DNA from: Planctomycetia bacterium
GTDB lineage: Bacteria; Planctomycetota; Planctomycetia; Gemmatales; Gemmataceae
Reading direction: 5' to 3'
DNA: 8,278 nt
Assembly (NCBI GenBank): GCA_022616395.1
Contig: JAKEEV010000347.1
Span: 1 to 8,278 of the forward strand
Shown here: positions 1 through 6,387 of the stretch, piece after piece
Layout: the number at the start of each line of letters is the position of its first letter
How positions within the stretch are numbered: the first letter of the stretch is position 1
Made by a program: the position numbers and the translations under genes
The notes under the pieces: generated by a model
The model's database searches: none
Seen by the model: only the letters and a program-made list of their open reading frames with translations
What the model was told of the DNA's origin: nothing

Positions 1-2
1 CC

Positions 3-698
3 AAGTTCATCCGGACGGACGAAATCTACTTTCGCCCCGACCCCGACAAGGCGATTCCTCGTCGCGCCTTCTTCTACGAGGCGATCCAGGCCCCAGGCGT
101 CGTGGATCCAACGGGAATAGCCAACTGCCTGATCCTCTCTCGCGGCGGCGTCCAAGCGGGACGCGGGATCCAACACTCGGTCGTGTTCGCTAACGGAGAC
201 GTGACGGCGCGGACGGTGATGATTAGCGTCGTGGTCGTCTGCGACGGGGACGTGGCCATCGCCGAGGAGTACATCAGCCGATCCTTGATCGTGGCGCGGG
301 GGAACATCACCGCCAAGTGGGCGGGTAAAATCGTGCTGATGGCTGGCGGCAAGATCGAGGTCGAGAACAAGGACGACATCAAGGGCAAGAACAACAACAT
401 CGTTTTGGAGAACAAGCCGAATATGCTCGGCATCACCTTCTTCGAGCTATCAACGGTTGGTCTGGAAGTGAAGACAGCCGATAAGCTCGTCCAAGTGAAG
501 GCTGTTACGGCTGGAAAGCCTTGCGAGAAGGCCGGGGTGAAGGTGGGAGACGCCATTCTGGAAGTCAATGGCAAGAAGCCCACCGATGCCGAATCACTCA
601 GGCGACTTCTGCGCGATAACTTGGCTATCGGAGATGCAACCGTCAAACTCAAGCGCGCAGACAAAACCGAAACCCTCAAGGTTGCGTTGCCGGAGTGA
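3..698 (+). CDS. Beta-repeat protein with C-terminal PDZ domain, 5' end outside window
   Basis: The frame is open from position 3, so the gene starts upstream of the window; a GTG at 102 is in frame but falls inside the coding stretch and is not taken as the start. About 231 residues are visible, ending at TGA 696-698. Visible residues ~50-125 hold roughly four 16-18-residue units of alternating hydrophobics followed by G-D/N-[VI], as in SVVFANGDV, VVVVCDGDV, SLIVARGNI and IVLMAGGKI. This suggests a short beta-helix or bactofilin-like stack. Residues ~141-229 form a PDZ domain: LGITF carboxylate-binding-type loop, AGKPCEKAGVKVGDAILEVNG core, then a helix and the closing strand TLKVALPE. No protease domain is visible. 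PDZ domains bind peptide C-termini or extended loops, so a scaffold or envelope role is plausible, but the full function depends on the missing N-terminus. The gene converges on the sigma factor gene. Confidence 0.8.
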   Translation, partial: KFIRTDEIYFRPDPDKAIPRRAFFYEAIQAPGVVDPTGIANCLILSRGGVQAGRGIQHSVVFANGDVTARTVMISVVVVCDGDVAIAEEYISRSLIVARGNITAKWAGKIVLMAGGKIEVENKDDIKGKNNNIVLENKPNMLGITFFELSTVGLEVKTADKLVQVKAVTAGKPCEKAGVKVGDAILEVNGKKPTDAESLRRLLRDNLAIGDATVKLKRADKTETLKVALPE

Positions 699-699
699 T

Positions 700-747
700 G
701 TGGTATTTCAACGAGCCGCGACCGCAAGGGAGCGGTTGAAATGCCAC
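700..747. repeat. Hairpin repeat between convergent genes, possible bidirectional terminator
   Basis: The arms GTGGTATTTCAAC (700-712) and GTTGAAATGCCAC (735-747) pair over 13 bp. The single mismatch becomes a U-G wobble in plus-strand RNA. The 22-nt loop holds GAGCCGCGACCGCAAGGG, a GC-rich string resembling a dispersed planctomycete repeat I recall only from general familiarity. It begins one base after the TGA of the PDZ gene and ends 16 bases before the stop of the sigma gene. There is no clear U-tract, so termination is inferred from position only. Confidence 0.65.
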
Positions 748-763
748 TTGGTCAGTTCGTCCG

Positions 764-3166
764 TTAGTCTTTCGCCGGCTTGCGGTACATCACCCAGGTG
801 AGTTTACCCTTCGCGGTCCACTTACAGAACACATGCGTGAACTCCGGGCCATCCGCGTCGCCGATCGCCTCGGGCTTGAAGCCGCCGGTTTGCCAGGTCA
901 TCACTTTGGTTGGCTTGGGCAACTCGACGAGAACCGCGGAGCCGGCTTTGACGCTCACCTCACCGCCCTTTCCCTGGAACACGATCGGAAACTTCGTGTC
1001 GATGCCGTCGCCGGCACTTGCCACATCGACAAGCCCGAGCTTCTTCACTTCCGCTTCGGCTTTCTTCACCTGTTCCTCGAAAGTCAGTTCCTTCTGTTTG
1101 TCGTCGAGCCACGCTTTGGCTTTCTTGAATGCCGCGGTTCGGCTCGCGTCGCCCTTGAACCCGAGATGGAGTTGGGTGGACCAGGGGATCGAGTACCGGC
1201 CGTCTTTCTGCTTGAAGGTGTCTTTCCGGACGACGAACCCGAAGTCCTCCGGGTTCGCTCCGTGCAGCAAGAGAGCCAGGCCGAGCGCCACGTCTCGGAG
1301 CTGGGTCGTCTCCGTCAGGGGCGCGGGGCGATAATAATCCTTTGCTCCATCGGGTCTGGGCTTATCGACGGCCGCGACGTTCGTTTCGTCGCCGAAGTGT
1401 CGTTCAAAGAGCGGCAGGTCGGCCCGCGTGCCGAGCTGGGCGATCAATTGCAGCGCCATGATCGTGACCAGAGGCGGAACGTCGCGCTTGGGGTCGAAGT
1501 CGTTGGCCGCGTGCCGCCGCACGATCGGCAGGACCTCCGTGGCGCGATACGTTGCGGCGATGCGGAACGCGTTGGGCACGACTTCCGCCGACGGGTCGCG
1601 CCGGGCGAGCCAAGCGGCGAAGAGCTTGCCGAAGACGCGATCGGTTCCGACCGCGCCCACAATCTCAGGGGCGTTGAATCGATACTTGCCTTTGAGCCCG
1701 AGCTCTATGCCTTGGGCATGGAGGATTTGCCCTTCACCGAAGATGATCCCCCGACCCAGGAATTCTACGCCCCTGAGATTCGGCGGGACGACCTCGTCCC
1801 CGGTGAGTTTCGCGGGCGGGTTGTCGTCCGGATAGCTGCCCAGAAGCAGGAGATAGGCGACTTCCTCGGGCCGGTCACAGGGCCACGGCGGGCTTTTGGC
1901 GGGGTCGTTGTGGAAGTCGCGGAACATCTCGGCGACGCCCACCCGATAGATGTGCCCGGCCGAGGTGGGATTGGCTTCCGCCTTGTCGAGCGTTTGGAGC
2001 CACTTCTTGTTCGTGATGATGCGTGCGAACAGGTCGCGGCTGGCGCGCGAATCGCCCGTGATGGTCTTGAACCGCTTCCAAACTGGGTGCTCAGGTTGCT
2101 TCTCGGCGACAGGATCGAAGTTCTTCACAAGGTCGTCGAGTGCGTCCTTGCGAATCGCGGAGAGAATCGTTGAGCAGCGAGCACGGATTTCGGGATCGTG
2201 GGACTTCAGCCCCTCTTTGAGAGCCGATTCCGCTTTCGGTCCGAGTTTGCGTAACTCTTTGGCCGCGGATTCGCGTTCGTTGAAGTCGTCGCTGCCGAGT
2301 CGTTCGACGAGCTTCGTCGCGGGGTCGTGAACGGGTCGCGGAGCGGGTGCGGGATCGCTTCCTCCGGGCGAACCTGTCATTGCCAGCCCGCCGCAAACAG
2401 CGGCAAGAAGAAGCCCCGCACTGAGCGCGACCACCTTGAGTTGATCGAAGAGCATTCCCTTGACCACGGCGCTTGCTGCGGCATTCGCCACTCCACTCGC
2501 TGCGCCACGAATCGCGGTCGTGGTGGATTCAAGCAGCGCAGCAGACACAGACGCGGGGGCAAGCATCGCGGAGAGTGTCGCGGGGATTGTTACTCCGCGA
2601 GCTGACAATCGCTCGGCCAGTTTGCGTTTCGCCGCCGCCAGCCGACTGGAGAGCGTGCCTTCCCGGATACCCAGTTCCTCCGCTGCCTGCTTGCGAGACA
2701 GCCCGCGCAGTTCGCACAACACCACTGGTTCGCGGTAGATTTCGGGCAACTTTGTCAGTTCTTCGTCGATGATCGCGGCCAGATCGCGGTCAGCGATTGG
2801 CATCTCGCCGGCCGGTTCGTGCCGGCCGTTCGCCTGTTCGTGTTTCCTCCGGCGGTCGCGCATGATTCGGACCCCTCGCGCGGTTCTCACCGCGACCGCA
2901 TAGAGCCATCCGGCCAGATTCGAGCCGCGGATCGCGCCCGCTTTGCGTGCCAGCACCAGAAACACGGCTTGAAATGCGTCCTCCGCGTCGTGCTCATCTC
3001 CGAGCACGCGCCGACACACGGCCAGGACCATCGGCCCATGCCTGCGAACGAGTTCGGCGAAAGCATCTTGAGTTTGTGAGACCAGATACGCGCGGAGAAG
3101 CTGCGCATCGGGTGTCTGCGCGGGAGGCGCTGCGAGACGAGCCAGCGAGACAGCAAAACGAGGCAC
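764..3166 (-). CDS. ECF-type RNA polymerase sigma factor with membrane segment and HEAT-like C-terminal extension
   Basis: The protein has 800 residues, against roughly 170-200 for a plain ECF sigma factor. Residues ~23-107 are sigma region 2: AFAELVRRHGPMVLAVCRRVL, then DAEDAFQAVFLVLARKA and GWLYAVAVRTA. Residues ~127-187 are region 4, with LPEIYREPVVLCELRGLS and the helix-turn-helix AAEELGIREGTLSSRLAAAK. An Ala/Ser-rich linker (~189-240) leads to a hydrophobic helix (~243-263), so the protein probably crosses the membrane once with the sigma part inside. Residues ~281-345 resemble a HEAT repeat pair (LVERLGSDDFNERESAAKEL, then DPEIRARCSTIL). Residues ~350-690 are unrecognised, ~692-711 may be coiled coil, and ~720-795 look beta-rich. 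Planctomycete ECF factors with long C-terminal extensions are known. The extension may sense or anchor; proteolytic release of the sigma part is my inference. The GTG start is chosen for the well-placed GGAGG ahead of it. No anti-sigma gene is adjacent. Confidence 0.93.
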   Translation of the reverse strand: MPRFAVSLARLAAPPAQTPDAQLLRAYLVSQTQDAFAELVRRHGPMVLAVCRRVLGDEHDAEDAFQAVFLVLARKAGAIRGSNLAGWLYAVAVRTARGVRIMRDRRRKHEQANGRHEPAGEMPIADRDLAAIIDEELTKLPEIYREPVVLCELRGLSRKQAAEELGIREGTLSSRLAAAKRKLAERLSARGVTIPATLSAMLAPASVSAALLESTTTAIRGAASGVANAAASAVVKGMLFDQLKVVALSAGLLLAAVCGGLAMTGSPGGSDPAPAPRPVHDPATKLVERLGSDDFNERESAAKELRKLGPKAESALKEGLKSHDPEIRARCSTILSAIRKDALDDLVKNFDPVAEKQPEHPVWKRFKTITGDSRASRDLFARIITNKKWLQTLDKAEANPTSAGHIYRVGVAEMFRDFHNDPAKSPPWPCDRPEEVAYLLLLGSYPDDNPPAKLTGDEVVPPNLRGVEFLGRGIIFGEGQILHAQGIELGLKGKYRFNAPEIVGAVGTDRVFGKLFAAWLARRDPSAEVVPNAFRIAATYRATEVLPIVRRHAANDFDPKRDVPPLVTIMALQLIAQLGTRADLPLFERHFGDETNVAAVDKPRPDGAKDYYRPAPLTETTQLRDVALGLALLLHGANPEDFGFVVRKDTFKQKDGRYSIPWSTQLHLGFKGDASRTAAFKKAKAWLDDKQKELTFEEQVKKAEAEVKKLGLVDVASAGDGIDTKFPIVFQGKGGEVSVKAGSAVLVELPKPTKVMTWQTGGFKPEAIGDADGPEFTHVFCKWTAKGKLTWVMYRKPAKD

Positions 3167-3173
3167 GGGTGAA

Positions 3174-3178
3174 CCTCC
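3174..3178 (-). promoter_or_regulatory. Ribosome binding site for the sigma factor gene
   Basis: GGAGG on the minus strand lies 7 bases upstream of the GTG at 3166. It decides the start: no ATG lies nearby in frame, and the sigma region 2 domain begins about 20 residues in, as expected. Confidence 0.8.
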
Positions 3179-3236
3179 GGGTCAGCGGATCACCCCAATA
3201 GTGTGCGACAGGGGGGTTGGCGCGTCGCGCGATCTT

Positions 3237-3309
3237 GGCGAACCCGGCCCGCCAGGGCGGTGGGTGACGCACTCGCCAAGACCCACGGCCCTGGCGGGCC
3301 GGGTTCGCC
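3237..3309. repeat. Long inverted repeat, family A copy 1, abutting the SirB1-family stop codon
   Basis: Two 29-bp arms (3237-3265 and 3281-3309) match at 28 of 29 positions around a 15-nt loop. Read from the gene side (minus strand), the arm begins GGCGAACCCGGCCCGCCAGG directly after the TGA stop of the SirB1-family gene. The other arm lies 71 bp upstream of the sigma gene start. The same family recurs at 6388-6456, differing by two positions per arm with the changes matched in the opposite arm. It could end SirB1 transcription and shield the sigma gene from read-through, but no U-tract follows. Confidence 0.85.
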
Positions 3310-4131
3310 TCAGTTCCACCGCGAGACTTCGCCGAGGGCTTTGGCGAGGAACTTCTGCACTTCCTTCGCGTCTTCCGCGTCCGGCATCGCTTCCAGATAG
3401 TGCTGAAGGTGGTCGATGGCGCGGCCGTGCTCTTCAGCTTGCACAAGTAACACGCCGAGGTCGCGGCGCTGAGTCGGGTCGTCTGGGATCAGTTGAGTCA
3501 GTCTGTACGTAACTCGAGCAGCACGGATGTATGACCGATCCGCCAGATACGCGGTCTTGAGGTTCTGGAGCATGCGAGCAACAATTGCTCCGGGTGGCGT
3601 GGGCGCGAGCGATTCGGGCGTTGCCTCGAACGGCCGGCCGGTGATTCCGCTCACGAGCGCCTCACACGCCTCTTCATCGAGAAACTGCCCGCCGTTGAAC
3701 GGATCGAAGAGAATTTCCGACTTCCCATCCACCGCCTTCGCGATGAAATGAGCCGGTAAGCCAACTCCGACCACGTTCAGCCCGGCACGCGTGCCAACCG
3801 CCATCGCCAAAACCGACAGCGCGATCGGTAAGCCCACCTGCCGATCAAGAACCTTGTTGAGGTAACTGTTGCGCGGGTCGTAGTAGTGTTCGGTATTGCC
3901 CGCGAATCCGCATTCTTCAAAGAGAAACGTGGACAGCTCCGCGGTGCGGGCCGCGAGCGATCCACACAGTCGCGGGCGGAGTTGGTCCGCGAGCCGGTCA
4001 ATTCGGCGAAGGTAGATGCGCGGATTCATCTGGCTATACGCATCGCGCGCGATGAGCAACCCAACACGAGCAAGGTCAATCGGTTGGTGTGGGTCCGTGG
4101 CGAACGCGGCCAGCGCGGAACTGAGCTTCAT
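3310..4131 (-). CDS. SirB1-family protein (transglutaminase-like domain plus TPR)
   Basis: The 273-residue protein matches the SirB1/YchA family in length and layout. Residues ~60-155 are the transglutaminase-like core: YYDPRNSYLNKVLDRQVGLP, then GLPAHF (H128) and FDPFNGG (D143). These fit the His and Asp of the transglutaminase triad. The position expected for the catalytic Cys falls in GLPIALS, which has none, so the domain is probably non-catalytic or binding; that is inference from the motif. Residues ~183-265 form TPR-like helices (LKTAYLADRSYIRAARVTYRL, QRRDLGVLLVQAEEHGRAIDHL). Family members are widespread but poorly characterised. The ATG at 4131 is preferred over a TTG at 4194 or ATG at 4191: it gives family length, and the longer form would add a low-complexity leader whose first codons overlap the 7-bp repeat array. 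No strong Shine-Dalgarno is seen at either. It is followed on the same strand, after 143 bp, by the sigma factor gene. Confidence 0.88.
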   Translation of the reverse strand: MKLSSALAAFATDPHQPIDLARVGLLIARDAYSQMNPRIYLRRIDRLADQLRPRLCGSLAARTAELSTFLFEECGFAGNTEHYYDPRNSYLNKVLDRQVGLPIALSVLAMAVGTRAGLNVVGVGLPAHFIAKAVDGKSEILFDPFNGGQFLDEEACEALVSGITGRPFEATPESLAPTPPGAIVARMLQNLKTAYLADRSYIRAARVTYRLTQLIPDDPTQRRDLGVLLVQAEEHGRAIDHLQHYLEAMPDAEDAKEVQKFLAKALGEVSRWN

Positions 4132-4193
4132 ACTTCGTATTGTAACCGCGAAGGGACTGCGCGTTGAAGGCGAACCCAGGGCCAGAGTCATCA

Positions 4194-4284
4194 AGTAATC
4201 AGTGAACAGTTATCAGTTATCAGTAATCGAGGTTTTCTCACTGACGACTGACTACCGATGACTGTTCACCGATTACTGATCACT
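4194..4284. repeat. Two facing arrays of a 7-bp repeat forming an imperfect palindrome
   Basis: The unit is AGTNATC. Five tandem units lie on the plus strand at 4194-4228: AGTAATC, AGTGAAC, AGTTATC, AGTTATC, AGTAATC. Six units lie on the minus strand at 4243-4284, read from 4284 downward: AGTGATC, AGTAATC, GGTGAAC, AGTCATC, GGTAGTC, AGTCGTC, with a decayed seventh (AGTGAGA) at 4242-4236. The arms 4194-4228 and 4243-4277 pair at 28 of 35 positions; most mismatches are transitions. It fills the gap between two divergent genes and so lies in both 5' regions. It is AT-richer than its surroundings. Heptamer tandem repeats are known from cyanobacterial genomes; whether this is related cannot be judged here. 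Confidence 0.85.
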
Positions 4285-4355
4285 GCCCTCCGAACTCTGT
4301 TCTCTGGCAAGAATCCTCCGTTCGCCGGTATCCTCTAATGAGTAAGGAGTTGCCC

Positions 4356-4360
4356 GGAGA
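4356..4360 (+). promoter_or_regulatory. Ribosome binding site deciding the HMA-MauE start
   Basis: GGAGA lies 7 bases before the ATG at 4368. The alternative in-frame ATG at 4338 has no comparable site, and its ten extra residues precede the first strand of the metal-binding domain. Confidence 0.7.
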
Positions 4361-4367
4361 ATTCACC

Positions 4368-5093
4368 ATGTTGGTTCACCGATACAAGACCGATTTGCAT
4401 TGCGGAACGTGTGTCGAGAAGGTTCGGCCGCTCTTGGATGCAGCGCCTGATGTTGCGCGCTGGAAGGCGGACATGACCGACCCCGACAAGGTGCTCACTG
4501 TCGAGGGGGACGGCATCACGGCCGAACGCGTGGCCGATCTGATTCGCCCCGCGGGCTATCACGTGCTGGGTGAAGCGGAGCAGTTGGCAGCGCCAACGCC
4601 AGCACCGAACGAGCAGCCCACTTCGTATTACCCGCTGCTGCTAATTCTGCTCTACCTGCTGGGCGTGGTCGGGTTGATGGAACTCGCCGCGGGAAGTTTT
4701 GATGTGATGCGGGCGATGGGCCGCTTCATGGCGGGCTTCTTCCTGGTGTTCTCGTTCTTCAAGTTGCTCGACGTGCGCGCGTTTGCGGACGCTTATCGGA
4801 CATACGATGTCGTGGCGGCTCGCTGGCCGATCTACGGGTACATCTATCCGTTCATTGAAGTGGCTCTCGGAGTTGCATACCTGACCCACTTTGCTCCGGT
4901 CGCAACCAACATCGTGACTCTTGTGGTGATGGGAGTCAGTACGATCGGCGTGGTGAACGCACTCTCAGCGCGCAGGAAGATTCGCTGTGCGTGTCTGGGT
5001 ACGGTGTTCAACCTGCCGATGTCGTCTGTGACGCTGATCGAGGACGCGTTGATGGTGGTGATGGCTGCCGTGATGCTGGTGATGATGGTGTAA
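4368..5093 (+). CDS. Heavy-metal-associated domain fused to a MauE/DoxX-like membrane domain
   Basis: The protein has 241 residues. Residues 1-67 are a heavy-metal-associated (HMA) fold: strand YKTDL, the metal-binding CxxC in HCGTCVEKV (C12, C15), then VARWKADM, KVLTVEGDGI, and a helix ending in AGYHVL. A Pro/Ala linker (~72-86) follows. Residues ~87-241 carry hydrophobic helices at about 88-108, 117-136, 155-175, 181-200 and 220-241, matching a MauE/DoxX-type redox-associated membrane protein. A CxC (C207, C209) in RCACLGTVFNLPMS, followed by LIEDALMVVMA, resembles the conserved end of this family. MauE supports methylamine dehydrogenase maturation and disulfide chemistry in methylotrophs; no such enzyme is seen here. 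A role in handling copper or thiols at the membrane is an inference. It stands alone: the divergent SirB1-family gene is 236 bp away and a terminator-like hairpin follows. Confidence 0.87.
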   Translation: MLVHRYKTDLHCGTCVEKVRPLLDAAPDVARWKADMTDPDKVLTVEGDGITAERVADLIRPAGYHVLGEAEQLAAPTPAPNEQPTSYYPLLLILLYLLGVVGLMELAAGSFDVMRAMGRFMAGFFLVFSFFKLLDVRAFADAYRTYDVVAARWPIYGYIYPFIEVALGVAYLTHFAPVATNIVTLVVMGVSTIGVVNALSARRKIRCACLGTVFNLPMSSVTLIEDALMVVMAAVMLVMMV

Positions 5094-5101
5094 TCGGAGC
5101 C

Positions 5102-5143
5102 GGAGGTGTCGCGACGGGAAATGAAAACCGTCGCGACGCTTCC
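5102..5143 (+). terminator. Terminator-like hairpin after the HMA-MauE gene
   Basis: The arms 5102-5117 (GGAGGTGTCGCGACGG) and 5128-5143 (CCGTCGCGACGCTTCC) pair over 16 bp around a 10-nt A-rich loop. The inner 10 bp are perfect. The two outer mismatches are both G-U wobbles in plus-strand RNA, which suggests selection as RNA. It starts 9 bases after the stop. No U-tract follows, so it is not a textbook intrinsic terminator. Confidence 0.6.
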
Positions 5144-5161
5144 GATTGCCAAATGAACAAC

Positions 5162-5204
5162 CGCACGCTGACTAACGGCCTCTCCCTCCGTTAGCCAGCG
5201 TGCG
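5162..5204. repeat. Second hairpin repeat downstream of HMA-MauE
   Basis: The arms CGCACGCTGACTAACGG (5162-5178) and CCGTTAGCCAGCGTGCG (5188-5204) pair at 16 of 17 positions around CCTCTCCCT. The one mismatch is A-C in plus RNA and G-U in minus RNA, so the stem is complete only on the minus strand. It looks like a mobile or dispersed hairpin unit rather than part of the preceding terminator. Confidence 0.7.
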
Positions 5205-5478
5205 ATATTAGGCTCTCGCCAAACTTTAACAAAGCGACTCGCGTGCCAATTCCGACATTTCTCGTCTCCTGGCCCAAAACCTGCGGATTCTCTGGGCATT
5301 CCTTGCCGAAAAAGTTACACGGCTGATTCTGAGAGGCACAGGGAATGCGCAAACTTCATGCGAACTGCTCACGAATTTGCCCAAAAAGCGCGCACATCAG
5401 CACTTCGCTCTCTTGAACTGCCGACGAACTGGGCACAGGGCGAGAAACCGGCCGCTTTCCACAGCCACGAGGTTGCGA
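5205..5478. other. Intergenic leader ahead of ftr, no further gene seen
   Basis: The gap between the HMA-MauE stop and the ftr start is 385 bases; the two hairpins occupy its first third. In the remaining 274 bases I see no RNA gene, no convincing promoter pair and no coding pattern. The ftr frame stays open upstream to 5377, but the added 34 residues (basic, low order) match nothing in the Ftr family. Confidence 0.5.
5469..5473 (+). promoter_or_regulatory. Ribosome binding site deciding the ftr start
   Basis: GAGGT lies 5 bases before the ATG at 5479. That start gives 302 residues, the usual Ftr length, whereas the open upstream frame would add a non-homologous leader. Confidence 0.6.
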
Positions 5479-6387
5479 ATGCCCGCGACAATCGACGACA
5501 CCTACGCCGAAGCCTTTCGGAGCATCTATTCCGCAGTCCTCATCACCGCGCGAGACCGATTCTGGCTCGACAAGGCAGTGCAAGCCTGCACCGGAAACGC
5601 GAGCAGCACGATTCTGTGCGACTGCGAGGCGGGACTTGATCGTTTCGTTCTCGCGAGCGAGACTCCAGACAACCGACCCGGGGCGATTGTGCAGTTCCAC
5701 GTTCCGCGCTTCCACAAGGATCGCGAACAGCGCCTCGAACGTTCGCTGCTCGTGCGCGTGTCTCAGAACGTGCTCACCTGCCCGACCGCGTCCGCGTTCA
5801 ATGTGTTGCCGGCGGAAACTCAGTGGTTCCCGCTTGGCCGAAAGCTCGCGTACTTCGGCGACGGGCATCAATACAAGGCGGAACGATTCGGTCGGAGGTG
5901 CTGGGTGGTGCCGATCTTGAGCGGCGAGTTCGTGATCGAGCGACGATGTGGATGGGCGGATGGGCTGATGGGTGGGAACCTGTGGTTCTTTGGGGCAACT
6001 CCCGACGGAGCGCTCGAAGCAGCCACAAATGCCGCCGATGCCGCACGCGAAGTGCCAGGGGTGATCTTGCCCTTCCCCGGAGGAGTTGCTTCCAGCGGAA
6101 GCAAGGCGGGGAGCAAGTACAAGTTCGCCATCGCGAGCACTTATGCGGAGTATTGCCCGACGCTTCGGGGAAAGGAAGGCGTTGCGTCTCGGTTGCCGGA
6201 GGGCGTGACGAGCGTGCAGGAGATCATCATTAACGGAGCGAATCTTCCCGCGCTCGCGAAAGCAACGCAAGCCGCCATTGCTGCAGCGAAGGACACACTA
6301 GAGTTGCTGACGATCTCCGCGGGCAATTACGGCGGCCGACTGGGGAAGAGTTTCGTGTACCTTCACCCAGAGAAGCAACCCGCGTGA
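5479..6387 (+). CDS. ftr (fhcD): Formylmethanofuran:tetrahydromethanopterin formyltransferase
   Basis: The enzyme moves the formyl group between methanofuran (or its analogue) and tetrahydromethanopterin. In aerobic bacteria it works in the formyltransferase/hydrolase complex during formaldehyde oxidation; in methanogens it works toward methane. It is cytoplasmic. The 302-residue protein is full length and shows the family signatures in order: TYAEAF at 8-13, ITARDRFW near 22, ETPDNRPGAI at 61-70, VLTCPT at 98-103, FGDG at 126-129, PILSGEF at 145-151, GGNLWF near 165, PFPGGVASSGSKAGSKYK at 198-215, CPTLR at 226-230, QEIIINGAN at 247-255 and AGNYGGRLG at 281-289. A Glu (E248) lies in the segment where family work places a catalytic Glu, though I cannot align it exactly. 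H4MPT-linked C1 genes are known in planctomycetes. No other pathway gene (fhcA, fhcB, fhcC, fae, mch, mtdB) is in the window, so ftr is separated from partners here. Confidence 0.95.
   Translation: MPATIDDTYAEAFRSIYSAVLITARDRFWLDKAVQACTGNASSTILCDCEAGLDRFVLASETPDNRPGAIVQFHVPRFHKDREQRLERSLLVRVSQNVLTCPTASAFNVLPAETQWFPLGRKLAYFGDGHQYKAERFGRRCWVVPILSGEFVIERRCGWADGLMGGNLWFFGATPDGALEAATNAADAAREVPGVILPFPGGVASSGSKAGSKYKFAIASTYAEYCPTLRGKEGVASRLPEGVTSVQEIIINGANLPALAKATQAAIAAAKDTLELLTISAGNYGGRLGKSFVYLHPEKQPA

Noticed and set aside
833..2173. A 446-codon open frame on the plus strand opposite the sigma factor gene.
   Set aside because: It lies in the antisense shadow of a GC-rich gene with clear sigma motifs; its translation is Arg/Glu/Gly-rich with no recognisable domain or ribosome binding site.
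4132..4194. A longer SirB1-family protein starting at TTG 4194 or ATG 4191.
   Set aside because: The extra ~21 residues do not fit the family, no ribosome binding site precedes them, and the first codons overlap or abut the heptamer array.
4194..4284. The heptamer arrays as a CRISPR array.
   Set aside because: The units are 7 bp, contiguous, without spacers, and switch strand in the middle; no cas gene is present.
5121..5156. An 11-codon frame (ATG to TGA) within and after the terminator-like hairpin, with GGAGG upstream.
   Set aside because: The GGAGG is 14 bases from the ATG and is part of the stem; the peptide is too short and unsupported to call.
5377..5478. An N-terminal extension of Ftr by 34 residues.
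   Set aside because: The ATG at 5479 has a ribosome binding site and gives the family length; the leader has no similarity to Ftr.
5356..6270. A 304-codon open frame on the minus strand opposite ftr.
   Set aside because: The plus strand encodes an unmistakable full-length Ftr; the minus translation has no family features.
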